A DNA stretch of 64,000 nt from the NCBI GenBank assembly GCA_902510415.1, contig CABXBH010000003.1, forward strand, positions 1-64,000, read 5' to 3'. Below the pieces are notes generated by a model. It saw nothing but the letters and a program-made list of their open reading frames with translations, was not told the DNA's origin and made no database searches. Of this stretch, positions 33,322 to 42,280 are shown piece by piece. The stretch is from an uncultured Bacteroidota bacterium. GTDB taxonomy: Bacteria; Bacteroidota; Bacteroidia; Flavobacteriales; Flavobacteriaceae. The position numbers and the translations under genes are program-made. Position 1 is the first letter of the stretch; each line of letters starts with the position of its first letter.

Positions 33322-34017
33322 TTATTCTTTGATTATTTTAAAGTTTGTTGAATTATTTGATTCAAGATTTTGAACGATTAAAATATATGTTCCTCTCTCA
33401 AATCCTGAAATATCAATTTGTTTATCGTTTGTTTCTAATAATTGCTGACCTAACATGTTATAAATTGAAAGGTTTAAATCCCCATCAAAATTTATATTTA
33501 AAATTGATGATGTTGGGTTTGGAAAAACAGAAATTGACATTTCGCCATCAACTGTTTCAACGCTTAAAGTCGCATCTCCAGCTGTAACAATTGAAAAACT
33601 TCCAGGGTCTTGAAATTCTGAAGTTACTTGATAGTCTAATTCATCCGTATCCTCATATTCCATAGAGTTTCCAGACGCATCAACTACAACCATCTTTGCG
33701 TTGTGTGTTATTCCATTCATGTCAGCATCTTCATAGTTATATACCAGGACAGCGCTTAAGTTTTCTGCACTTGCATCTAGGTAGTATGACCTTAACATAC
33801 TGTCACCGTTAGGTAAAACGATAGATGTATTAGATTTTTGAATAGTTACTCCAGGACTAATATTATAGTCACTAATTGGGGTAATTTCTAAACCTGCTAC
33901 ATCAAGTGTTGCTCCTGTTTTAACTTCAATATTCCCATTTTCTCCAACAGACACTTGTGCATGTGAAGAAAAAGAAAAAGAGAAGATCAAGAGAAGAAAT
34001 AATGTAATTTTGTTCAT
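33322..34017 (-). CDS. Secreted protein with T9SS type A C-terminal sorting domain
   Basis: A 231-residue protein with a signal peptide (LLLIFSFSFSSHAQVS), a short N-terminal beta-helical-like segment (VSVGENGNIEVKTGATLDVAG) and a middle domain of unknown type. The C-terminal T9SS sorting domain is SVFPNPTSSILNINFDGDLN ... MLGQQLLE ... ISGFERGTYILIV. T9SS clients are exported across the outer membrane and usually attached through A-LPS or released. It is the first gene of the run and the YadA-head gene starts 18 bp downstream, so the two are probably coexpressed. No enzymatic motif is visible. Confidence 0.88.
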   Translation of the reverse strand: MNKITLFLLLIFSFSFSSHAQVSVGENGNIEVKTGATLDVAGLEITPISDYNISPGVTIQKSNTSIVLPNGDSMLRSYYLDASAENLSAVLVYNYEDADMNGITHNAKMVVVDASGNSMEYEDTDELDYQVTSEFQDPGSFSIVTAGDATLSVETVDGEMSISVFPNPTSSILNINFDGDLNLSIYNMLGQQLLETNDKQIDISGFERGTYILIVQNLESNNSTNFKIIKE

Positions 34018-34204
34018 AAGCTTGATTTTTGTGGTTTGTACTATTTTAAATTTAAATAAATAATAATTTAACTATATATTATTAGTTAGTTATTATAATG
34101 TCTTATAAAATTCACAACTATTTTGATAAAAAGTTATGAATTGTTGATATTTTAATTCAAATTATAATAAATTAACAGAAAAATAGCCATTTTTTTTAAA
34201 AATT

Positions 34205-37200
34205 ATGAAATTACTACATGGTTTAATCAGTAAAAAAATTATTACAGTTTTTTTAATTGGTGTTTTTTTTAATGCTTTTGGTCAAAGTGAAATTATTACT
34301 GGAACTGTAACGGATAAAACTGGGACGCCTGTGCCCGGGGTCAATATTTTAGAAGATACGGATTCGTATAATGGAGCCGTAACAGATTTTGACGGTAACT
34401 TTATTATTAAGTCTAGTCCAAATGCTACACTTATAATTAGCTACGTAGGTTTTATTACACAAGAGATTAGATTAAATGGTCAAACAAATCTTAATATAGT
34501 TCTTGAAGAGGATTTATTTGGGCTAGAAGAGGTAACAGTTGTAGCCTATGGAGAACAAAAAAAGGAAAGTGTAATTGCTGCCGTTACATCAGTTGACCCG
34601 ACTGAATTGAGAATTCCAACAAGTAATCTTACTACGTCCTTAGCAGGAAGAGTTGCTGGGTTGATTTCTTATCAAAGAAGTGGTGAACCAGGAAGGGACA
34701 ATGCTGAATTTTTCATTAGAGGAGTTAGTACATTTGGGTATGCAAGATCCCCTTTAATATTAATAGATGGAATTGAAACAACTTCCACCGATCTTGCTAG
34801 GCTTCAGCCTGATGATATTGCTAGTTTTTCAATTATGAAAGATGCAACAGCTACGGCTCTTTATGGTGCTAGAGGTGCAAATGGAGTAATAATGGTAACC
34901 ACCAAAGAAGGTAAGCAAGGTAAGGTAAAATTGAATGTTAGATACGAAAAAGCATATACTACAGCTACGAAAAAAGTCTCAATTGCTAATCCAATTACCT
35001 ATATGCTATTGCATAACGAAGCATTAGCAACAAGAAACCCGTTAGGGGGTAGAATATATTCATTAGAAAAAATATTAATTTCTCAAGACCCAAACAGAAA
35101 TCAAATGGCTTATCCAACTGTTAATTGGTTTGATGAATTATTAGAGGATTACACATTAAATAGTAGATTTAATTTCAATGTTAGTGGAGGAGGTAAAATA
35201 GCAAGATATTATCTTGCAGCAACGGTAAACACAGACAATGGAAATCTTAAAATTGAACCCCAAAATAATTTTAACAATAATATAAATTTTAACAGAATAT
35301 CACTTAGATCAAATGTCAATATAAATCTTACCCCAACCACAGAAGTTGCCGTTAGATTTAACGGAAATTTTGACGATTATAATGGCCCGTTAAATGGTGG
35401 AGAAGAAATTTATAAACAGGCTATGCAAACCAATCCAGTATTATATCCAAAATACTATAATCCTGATGCAAACTATATAAACACTACGCATATTTTATTT
35501 GGTAATTATGGACAATTTGGAGATTATTTAAATCCATATGCAAATATGGTGCGAGGCTATAAAGACGAGAGTTATAATAATGTTTTAGCAACTGTAGAAA
35601 TTAAGCAGAATCTAGATTTTATCACTAAGGGTTTGAAAGCTCGTGGATTGATCAATACCTCTAGATACTCATTTTATAATCTTGAAAGAAAATACAATCC
35701 ATTTTATTATACACTAGCTAATTATGATTTTCAAAGTGATGTATATTCATTAATAGCCTTAAACCCTAATCAAGGAACCGAATATCTTGAGTATAATGAG
35801 GGGGCTAAAGTAATATCAAATTCTGTTTACTTTGAAGGCTCTCTTAATTACAATAGAATTATTAAGGATAAGCACAATATTTCTGGAATGTTAGTTGGTA
35901 TAATCCGAGAACTAAAATATGCTAATAACGGTAATTTACAAACATCTCTTCCTTACAGAAACCTTGGTCTTTCTGGAAGATTTACTTATGCCTTAGACAG
36001 TAAATACTTTGCTGAATTTAATTTTGGATTAAACGGTTCTGAAAGATTTGCAAGAAGTGAAAGATTTGGATTCTTTCCTTCTTTTGGTTTTGGATGGTAT
36101 CTATCCAATGAAGATTTTATGGATAAATATGAAGATACTATAACAAAATTAAAATTTAAAGGAACATATGGTTTAGTAGGTAATGACCAAATTGGTAGTG
36201 CTTCAGACAGATTCTTTTATATTTCTCAAGTCAATCTGAATGACGGATCAATGGGGTCAATGTTTGGTCAGGAATTTAGCAACTGGGTTAATGGAGTTAG
36301 TATAGATAGATACGCTAATGATCAAATAACGTGGGAAAAAGCACGAATGATGAATCTTGGATTTGAATTAGGTCTGTTTGGAATGGTTGATATTCAAGCT
36401 GATTATTTCACGGAATATAGATCTAATATACTAATGGATAGAGCCCAAACTCCTTCAACTTTGGGGTTACAAGCACCTATAAGAGCTAATGTTGGTGAGG
36501 CATCATCAAAAGGTTTGGAATTTACAATTGATTACAAACAAGATTTTAGAAATGATCTTTTCATTTCAGCAAGGGCTAATTTTTCTTACGCTACTAGTAA
36601 GTTTGAGGTTTATGATGAATTAGACTATGTTTCTGCTGGACTTCCGTGGAGATCTAGGATTGGGCTAAATCTTTCTCAGCCTTTTGGATACATTGCCGAA
36701 AGATTATTTATCGATGAAGCTGATATTGCAAATTCTCCACTACAAACATTTGGAGAATATATGCCTGGAGACATAAAATACAAGGATATTAATGGGGATG
36801 GTATTATTGATATAAATGATGAGGTTCCAATCGGTTACCCGACAACTCCAGAAATTATTTATGGATTTGGTGTATCTAGTAGTTATAAGAACTTTGATTT
36901 ATCTTTCTTCTTTCAAGGTTCAGCAAGATCATCCTTTTTTATTGATGCATACAGAACTTCACCCTTTATAGATACAAGTGGAAGTGCAATTGGGAACAAT
37001 GCACTTTTAACAGCTTGGGCAAATGATTATTGGTCAGAAAACGACAGAAATCTTTATGCTGCATGGCCAAGACTTTCTGACCAAGTTGTTGATAATAATA
37101 ATAGAAATAGTACTTGGTGGTTAAGAGATGGGGGCTTTCTAAGACTAAAATCATTTGAAATAGGATATTCAATAGACCCAGAAGAGATTGAAAAATTTAA

Positions 37201-37345
37201 AGCTGAATCTTTAAGAATATATATCAGTGGCACAAACCTTTTGACGTTCAGTAAATTTAAAATATGGGATGTAGAAATGGGTGGAAATGGACTTGGATAT
37301 CCGATTCAAAGAGGTATTAATTTAGGACTAAATATGAACTTTTAA
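34205..37345 (+). CDS. susC: SusC/RagA-type TonB-dependent outer-membrane transporter
   Basis: Outer-membrane importer for oligosaccharides, working with the SusD lid. The 1046-residue protein has a signal peptide (about 1-26), a carboxypeptidase-regulatory-like domain (ITGTVTDKTGTPVPGVNI ... DFDGNFIIKSSPNATLIISY) and a TonB-box-like region before the plug. The plug carries the SusC signature (LAGRVAGLISYQRSGEPGRD ... SIMKDATATALYGARGANG), and a large beta-barrel ends with RGINLGLNMNF. The susD stop-start spacing is one base, so the pair is coexpressed. Energy should come from the ExbB/ExbD type complex encoded at 2.5-4.8 kb. The substrate is inferred from the GH92 genes as mannose-containing glycans. 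Confidence 0.95.
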   Translation: MKLLHGLISKKIITVFLIGVFFNAFGQSEIITGTVTDKTGTPVPGVNILEDTDSYNGAVTDFDGNFIIKSSPNATLIISYVGFITQEIRLNGQTNLNIVLEEDLFGLEEVTVVAYGEQKKESVIAAVTSVDPTELRIPTSNLTTSLAGRVAGLISYQRSGEPGRDNAEFFIRGVSTFGYARSPLILIDGIETTSTDLARLQPDDIASFSIMKDATATALYGARGANGVIMVTTKEGKQGKVKLNVRYEKAYTTATKKVSIANPITYMLLHNEALATRNPLGGRIYSLEKILISQDPNRNQMAYPTVNWFDELLEDYTLNSRFNFNVSGGGKIARYYLAATVNTDNGNLKIEPQNNFNNNINFNRISLRSNVNINLTPTTEVAVRFNGNFDDYNGPLNGGEEIYKQAMQTNPVLYPKYYNPDANYINTTHILFGNYGQFGDYLNPYANMVRGYKDESYNNVLATVEIKQNLDFITKGLKARGLINTSRYSFYNLERKYNPFYYTLANYDFQSDVYSLIALNPNQGTEYLEYNEGAKVISNSVYFEGSLNYNRIIKDKHNISGMLVGIIRELKYANNGNLQTSLPYRNLGLSGRFTYALDSKYFAEFNFGLNGSERFARSERFGFFPSFGFGWYLSNEDFMDKYEDTITKLKFKGTYGLVGNDQIGSASDRFFYISQVNLNDGSMGSMFGQEFSNWVNGVSIDRYANDQITWEKARMMNLGFELGLFGMVDIQADYFTEYRSNILMDRAQTPSTLGLQAPIRANVGEASSKGLEFTIDYKQDFRNDLFISARANFSYATSKFEVYDELDYVSAGLPWRSRIGLNLSQPFGYIAERLFIDEADIANSPLQTFGEYMPGDIKYKDINGDGIIDINDEVPIGYPTTPEIIYGFGVSSSYKNFDLSFFFQGSARSSFFIDAYRTSPFIDTSGSAIGNNALLTAWANDYWSENDRNLYAAWPRLSDQVVDNNNRNSTWWLRDGGFLRLKSFEIGYSIDPEEIEKFKAESLRIYISGTNLLTFSKFKIWDVEMGGNGLGYPIQRGINLGLNMNF

Positions 37346-37346
37346 T

Positions 37347-39287
37347 ATGGCAAATAAAAAATATTTTATACTAGTTTTATTTTTCTGGTTATCAGCCTGC
37401 GAAAAGGATTTTTTGAATGTTGTGCCTGATAATATTGCAACAATTGATCTAGCTTTTAATAATAGAGCTACCGCAGAAAGATTTTTATCTACTTGTTACA
37501 CATATATTCCCGAGCATGCTCATATTGAACAAAACTTCTCACTGATTGCTGGAGATGAAATTTGGTATTATGCTGAAAATGATTTTTATATGAACAATGA
37601 AACCAGTTTTAGAATTGCTAAGGGACTACAAAATTCATCATCTCCTTATTTAAATTATTGGGAAGGTGGTCGTGGTGCCCCGCATAGTTTATTTGTTGGT
37701 CTCAGAGATTGTAACATATTTTTAGAAAATCTTGTTTCGGTTCCTGGGCTAGAAGAAGAAGAAAGACAAAGATGGTTAGCTGAAGTAAAAGTTTTAAAAG
37801 CATTTTACCATTTTTGGCTTCTTAGAATGTATGGTCCAATTCCTATTATTAGGGATAATCTCTACGTAGGTGCTTCATTAGAAGAAAGTCAAGTGCCAAG
37901 GGATTCTGTCGATGATATTGTAGATTATATTGTTGAATTAATAGATGAGGTAATTGCTAGTGAAGCGTTACCTGGAATTATAAACTATATATATACTGAA
38001 CAAGGAAGAATAACCTTACCGGCAGCTAAAGCAATTAAAGCCAAAGCTCTTGTTCTTGCTGCAAGTCCTATTTTTAACGGTAACTCTGATTTTAGTGAAT
38101 TGGTAGATTCTGATGGAAATTCATTAGTGAATCAAACATATGACCAAAACAAATGGGTAAAAGCTAGAGATGCATTAGCTGATGCAATAAATGAAGCTCA
38201 TTCCAATGGTCATGCTTTATATCAATTTACAGACCAAGTGCCAATTAATGGTGATATAAACGAAACTATTAGACAAGAATTAACTCAAAGAGCTGGAATA
38301 ACAGACCCTTTTAATACAGGTATAGTTTGGGCTTTTGAACCAGCTTGGACAGGTGATTTACAACAATGGAGTCAGCCAAGATGGACTGCAGATCATCAAG
38401 CGTTGTTTAATTATACTAAAAAGTCTCATGCACCTACATTAAATATGGTAGAAACATTTTACACCAAAAATGGAGTTCCCATTAATGAAGATATAAATTG
38501 GGATTATGATAATAGATTTAATGTTACATCTTTAAACACAGATGACGAGTACCATAAATATTATATCGAAAGTGATTACAGCACAGCTAAACTTCATTTA
38601 AATAGGGAACCGCGTTTTTATTCAACAATAGGCTTTGATGGAGGTAAGTGGTTTTCTTTAGAAACTCCAAATGTTGAACAAATCCCATATTTGAATGCTA
38701 AGGCTGGGGCACCTTCAGGAAAAAATGGTTTTGAAATATATTCAATCACTGGATATTTTGCCAAAAAACTAGTCCATTTTGAAAATATTATTTCTTTACA
38801 AGGTTCAACAATTAAAGGATATTCATTTCCGATTATAAGAATGGCTGACTTGTATTTAAATTACGCTGAGGCACTAAATGAAGTGAAAGATAGTCCTGAT
38901 AATGAAGTCTATGAATATATTCAAGCTGTAAGACATAATGCAGGATTGGATCTAGGAGGTGACCTATTAAATACCTGGTCTCAATTTTCAAATAATCCTA
39001 GTAAACCAACTACAAAAGATGGAATGAGAGATATAATTCAACAAGAAAGAATGGTTGAATTGGCATTGGAAGGATACAGGTATTGGGATTTGAGAAGATG
39101 GAAGCTGGCAGAGGACTATTTTAGTAGACCCATAAGAGGTTGGAATATTTTTAGGTCTGATGTAGAAGGATTTTATGAAGTAGAAAACATATATTACAGA
39201 AATTTTTTAAAGAAAGATTATTTATGGCCAATTAGTCAAAATGAGCTTCTAAGAAACCCTAATCTAATTCAAAATCCTGGATGGTAA
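37347..39287 (+). CDS. susD: SusD/RagB-type glycan-binding outer-membrane lipoprotein
   Basis: Surface lipoprotein that caps SusC and captures glycans. The 646-residue protein has a lipoprotein signal (LVLFFWLSACEKDFLN), TPR-rich helices, and the canonical C-terminal motif QQERMVELALEGYRYWDLRRW. It is longer than many SusD proteins (about 500-600) but within range. It follows susC by one base, and the next lipoprotein gene starts 17 bp after its stop. Ligand specificity cannot be read from sequence. Confidence 0.95.
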   Translation: MANKKYFILVLFFWLSACEKDFLNVVPDNIATIDLAFNNRATAERFLSTCYTYIPEHAHIEQNFSLIAGDEIWYYAENDFYMNNETSFRIAKGLQNSSSPYLNYWEGGRGAPHSLFVGLRDCNIFLENLVSVPGLEEEERQRWLAEVKVLKAFYHFWLLRMYGPIPIIRDNLYVGASLEESQVPRDSVDDIVDYIVELIDEVIASEALPGIINYIYTEQGRITLPAAKAIKAKALVLAASPIFNGNSDFSELVDSDGNSLVNQTYDQNKWVKARDALADAINEAHSNGHALYQFTDQVPINGDINETIRQELTQRAGITDPFNTGIVWAFEPAWTGDLQQWSQPRWTADHQALFNYTKKSHAPTLNMVETFYTKNGVPINEDINWDYDNRFNVTSLNTDDEYHKYYIESDYSTAKLHLNREPRFYSTIGFDGGKWFSLETPNVEQIPYLNAKAGAPSGKNGFEIYSITGYFAKKLVHFENIISLQGSTIKGYSFPIIRMADLYLNYAEALNEVKDSPDNEVYEYIQAVRHNAGLDLGGDLLNTWSQFSNNPSKPTTKDGMRDIIQQERMVELALEGYRYWDLRRWKLAEDYFSRPIRGWNIFRSDVEGFYEVENIYYRNFLKKDYLWPISQNELLRNPNLIQNPGW

Positions 39288-39304
39288 AATTTTTAATAAA
39301 TAAA

Positions 39305-40501
39305 ATGAATAAAATAAAGTATATAATTCTTTTAATGATCTTTCTGATAAGCTGTGTTGATGACTCAGAACATGGACCATATGGAAGTGACAGTACTCCT
39401 CCAGGTCCAGTAGCAATTAATGAAGTAGTTAATACACCTGGTGGTGCTGTTATTTATTTCACCCCTCCTTCAGATGAAGATCTTTTATATGTTAAAGCTT
39501 CTTTTGAAGATGAAAATGAAATCGAAAGACAAGTCATTGTTTCTTCAGTTATCGATTCTCTAAGTATAGTTGGATTTGCTCAAGAAGGGACATATCCTGT
39601 AGACGTAATTGCTGTTGATCGTGGAGAAAACGAATCTATTCCAACAACAGTAAATATTAACCCTATGGAAGCACCAATTCATGCAATTTTAAATTCAATG
39701 GTTGGAAATGATGATTTTGGCGGAATTAATATTGCATATGAAAATCCTACAAGGGCTGAAGTTTCACTAAATCTTTCAACTATTGACGGAGATGGAAATT
39801 TGGTTTTTAGAGAGTCATTTTATACAAGTCAAGCAAGTAGTTCATATAGCTTTAGAGGTTATGATCCCGTTCCTACAGTATTTGTAATATACGTTGAAGA
39901 TAGATGGGGAAATCAAACGGATACTAGAAGTTTTGAAGCAACCCCACTGGAAGATATATTTATGGACAAAGCATATTGGGCTATAGAATCAATGCCTGGT
40001 GATGAAAGTTTTAGTGAATATGGTTTTACAGCTAATCAAATTTGGGATGGGTACTGGAGTAATCAATGGAATTGTGGACACACAAATTTTTTACCTCTAC
40101 CACATCAGCTAACTCTAGACTTAGGACAAACAGCCAAACTTAACAGATTTAAATTATATCAAAGAGGTGGGTCTGAATTATATAAACATGGTAACCCTAA
40201 AGTATTCGAAATGTATGGAAGAGAAAATCTTGAAAGCCTTCCAATTTATGACCCTGATGACCCAGGTGATGGATGGATTTATTTAGGAACGTTTGAATCT
40301 TTTAAGCCATCTGGATTGCCTCCAGGATCAAACACAGCCGAGGATTATGAATATCAAGATAACGGAGAAGATTTTGTTTTCGGGTATGATGCGAGACAGT
40401 ATGATATTAGATACATAAGATTGGTCAATGTTGAATCTTGGAATAATCAAATGGTTACGGTAATTGGAGAATTATCATTCTGGGGAAGTATTATAAATTA
40501 A
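39305..40501 (+). CDS. PUL surface lipoprotein, DUF4959-DUF5126-DUF5000 type
   Basis: Probable surface glycan-binding protein of the locus. I start it at the ATG at 39305 (MNKIKYIILLMIFLISC), which gives a standard lipoprotein signal; the ORF-track start overlaps the susD end. The protein has 398 residues. An N-terminal fibronectin-like region (TPPGPVAINEVVNTPGGAVI) is typical of DUF4959, a second beta domain follows, and the C-terminal discoidin-like domain contains WDGYWSNQWNCGHTN and LPHQLTLDLGQ. Proteins of this type accompany SusCD pairs that target mannans and other host or algal glycans. The binding role is inferred from family and position. Confidence 0.85.
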   Translation: MNKIKYIILLMIFLISCVDDSEHGPYGSDSTPPGPVAINEVVNTPGGAVIYFTPPSDEDLLYVKASFEDENEIERQVIVSSVIDSLSIVGFAQEGTYPVDVIAVDRGENESIPTTVNINPMEAPIHAILNSMVGNDDFGGINIAYENPTRAEVSLNLSTIDGDGNLVFRESFYTSQASSSYSFRGYDPVPTVFVIYVEDRWGNQTDTRSFEATPLEDIFMDKAYWAIESMPGDESFSEYGFTANQIWDGYWSNQWNCGHTNFLPLPHQLTLDLGQTAKLNRFKLYQRGGSELYKHGNPKVFEMYGRENLESLPIYDPDDPGDGWIYLGTFESFKPSGLPPGSNTAEDYEYQDNGEDFVFGYDARQYDIRYIRLVNVESWNNQMVTVIGELSFWGSIIN

Positions 40502-40505
40502 TAGT

Positions 40506-42269
40506 ATGAGTATAAATTATAGTAGACATTTTTTAAAAGTTTTAGTTCTAATTGGGTTTTTTACTAATTATTCTTGTGGAGATATGGATTCAATTCATGA
40601 AGATTATTTACAGGGAGAGCAGGTTTATGCTGGAAAACTTGACACTTTAAAAATAAGGCCTGGATATTATAGAGCTCAGCTAGAAGGCCAAACCCAATTT
40701 CTTGGGAACTCTAATCAAATTATCATCGAATATGATGATCAGACAGAAGTGTATGATATAAATCCTGATAATATTGAAAATGGAATTTATACTATGATTC
40801 TTCCTAATCTTGAAGAAAAGTCATACGAATTCAATGTTACTACCCAAGATGAGTTAGGAAACCTTTCAGTTTCTCAAATTGTAGCGGGTAGTGCTGTTGG
40901 GGATATTTTTGTTTCAGATCAAGACCCAAGAGAAATTGATAATTTCACTTTTGAGGACGATGGAACATATGCTAATTTTTTTGGGAATGCTCAATCAGAA
41001 AATGTAATATTTACAATAGTAGATTATGAGAATGAATCTGAAGGAATTTCAAAAGACACCTTATTTTATGATGATAATAGAATTAATATTGACCAGTATA
41101 AGCCTTTGGGTAATCTTCAAACTACATCTGTAATACAATCAGGATTAGATGGAATTGACTCAATTTCTTTAGTTTCTTTAGACTATACAATGCCTGAACT
41201 TCCCTACTCTATTCTAAATAAAAACTACATCAGACTTGTAAATATGCCAAGTGATAACCCTGGTACATTTAACAATGCGAATCCTAGCGAATATCTTTTT
41301 GACAATATTTCTGATTGGAATGGTGATGACACCTATACTTACAACTCTGGGCCAAATAGTATTCCCCATCATTTTACTATTGACCTCGGGGTAAATACCA
41401 TTTTAAGAAGAGTTGATATTGATATGCTGGACCCTAATATTGATTCTTCATCAAATGCTACAGCTATTCAGGTCTGGGGTAGAGATAATTTAGATTTTGC
41501 TCAAACAGCATCAAGCGATGAAGAACTATTTATCGACGCTGGGTGGGTATTATTACATGAAGAGCAAATAGATGGAGAAAATCTTAATCGGGCTAGTTTT
41601 GTTATTGATCCTAATTTTTCTCCGAAAAGATTTATAAGATTAAGGACCACTTCTTCTGTGAATAATGATAATGTAAAATTTACTGAGCTTACATTTTACG
41701 GAGAAGAAATCGAATCAATCCAATTGGATAAATCAATATTTGTTTTACAAAACATGCCGAGTGATAACCCTGGAACATCTTATGGTGCTGATCCTGCAAA
41801 TTATTTATTTGATAATAATACATTATATTCTGGAGATATTTATGGTTATCATTCAGGTGAAAATGCTATTCCAGGTCATCTTACTATAGACTTGGGAACT
41901 TCAACATATCTTAGCAATGCAAGATTAGATTTTAGGCCTACATGGAGTTTCAACGGTAACACACCAAATCAAATCGAAATATGGGGTAGATTAGATTTAT
42001 TAAATGCTGAAACATATCCAGAATTTGAAAGCTCTGGGAATACTGTAATTTCTAATCCAGTATCAACAGAGTCATTTGAAAATGCAGAATGGGTATTACT
42101 ACACTCCCAAGCTATAGATGGTCAAAACTCTAGCAATATTGAATTTGAAATTGATAATTTGGTTAAATCTAGATTTATAAGGTTAAGGTATGTAAATACT
42201 GTTCAAAATAGTGCTTGTCAATTTATTGAAATTAGTTTTTCTGGTTATGGTTCATTTCCAATAGATTAA
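40506..42269 (+). CDS. PUL surface lipoprotein, DUF4998 plus two F5/8 discoidin-like domains
   Basis: A 587-residue lipoprotein (signal ending FFTNYSC). It has an N-terminal DUF4998-type domain (DYLQGEQVYAGKLDTLKIRP ... GYYRAQLEG), a middle beta domain, and two consecutive discoidin-like (F5/8 type C) domains of about 160 residues. These are recognised by parallel motifs: YIRLVNMPSDNPGTFNNANP ... HHFTIDLGVNTILRRVD, and FVLQNMPSDNPGTSYGADP ... GHLTIDLGTSTYLSNAR. The internal duplication suggests multivalent glycan binding. It starts 4 bp after the preceding lipoprotein gene. No catalytic motif is visible. Confidence 0.83.
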   Translation: MSINYSRHFLKVLVLIGFFTNYSCGDMDSIHEDYLQGEQVYAGKLDTLKIRPGYYRAQLEGQTQFLGNSNQIIIEYDDQTEVYDINPDNIENGIYTMILPNLEEKSYEFNVTTQDELGNLSVSQIVAGSAVGDIFVSDQDPREIDNFTFEDDGTYANFFGNAQSENVIFTIVDYENESEGISKDTLFYDDNRINIDQYKPLGNLQTTSVIQSGLDGIDSISLVSLDYTMPELPYSILNKNYIRLVNMPSDNPGTFNNANPSEYLFDNISDWNGDDTYTYNSGPNSIPHHFTIDLGVNTILRRVDIDMLDPNIDSSSNATAIQVWGRDNLDFAQTASSDEELFIDAGWVLLHEEQIDGENLNRASFVIDPNFSPKRFIRLRTTSSVNNDNVKFTELTFYGEEIESIQLDKSIFVLQNMPSDNPGTSYGADPANYLFDNNTLYSGDIYGYHSGENAIPGHLTIDLGTSTYLSNARLDFRPTWSFNGNTPNQIEIWGRLDLLNAETYPEFESSGNTVISNPVSTESFENAEWVLLHSQAIDGQNSSNIEFEIDNLVKSRFIRLRYVNTVQNSACQFIEISFSGYGSFPID

Positions 42270-42280
42270 ATAAATTTAGT

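Noticed and set aside
39281-39304. Upstream start for the DUF4959 lipoprotein overlapping susD
   Set aside because: The ATG at 39305 gives a standard lipoprotein signal peptide; the eight extra residues spoil it.
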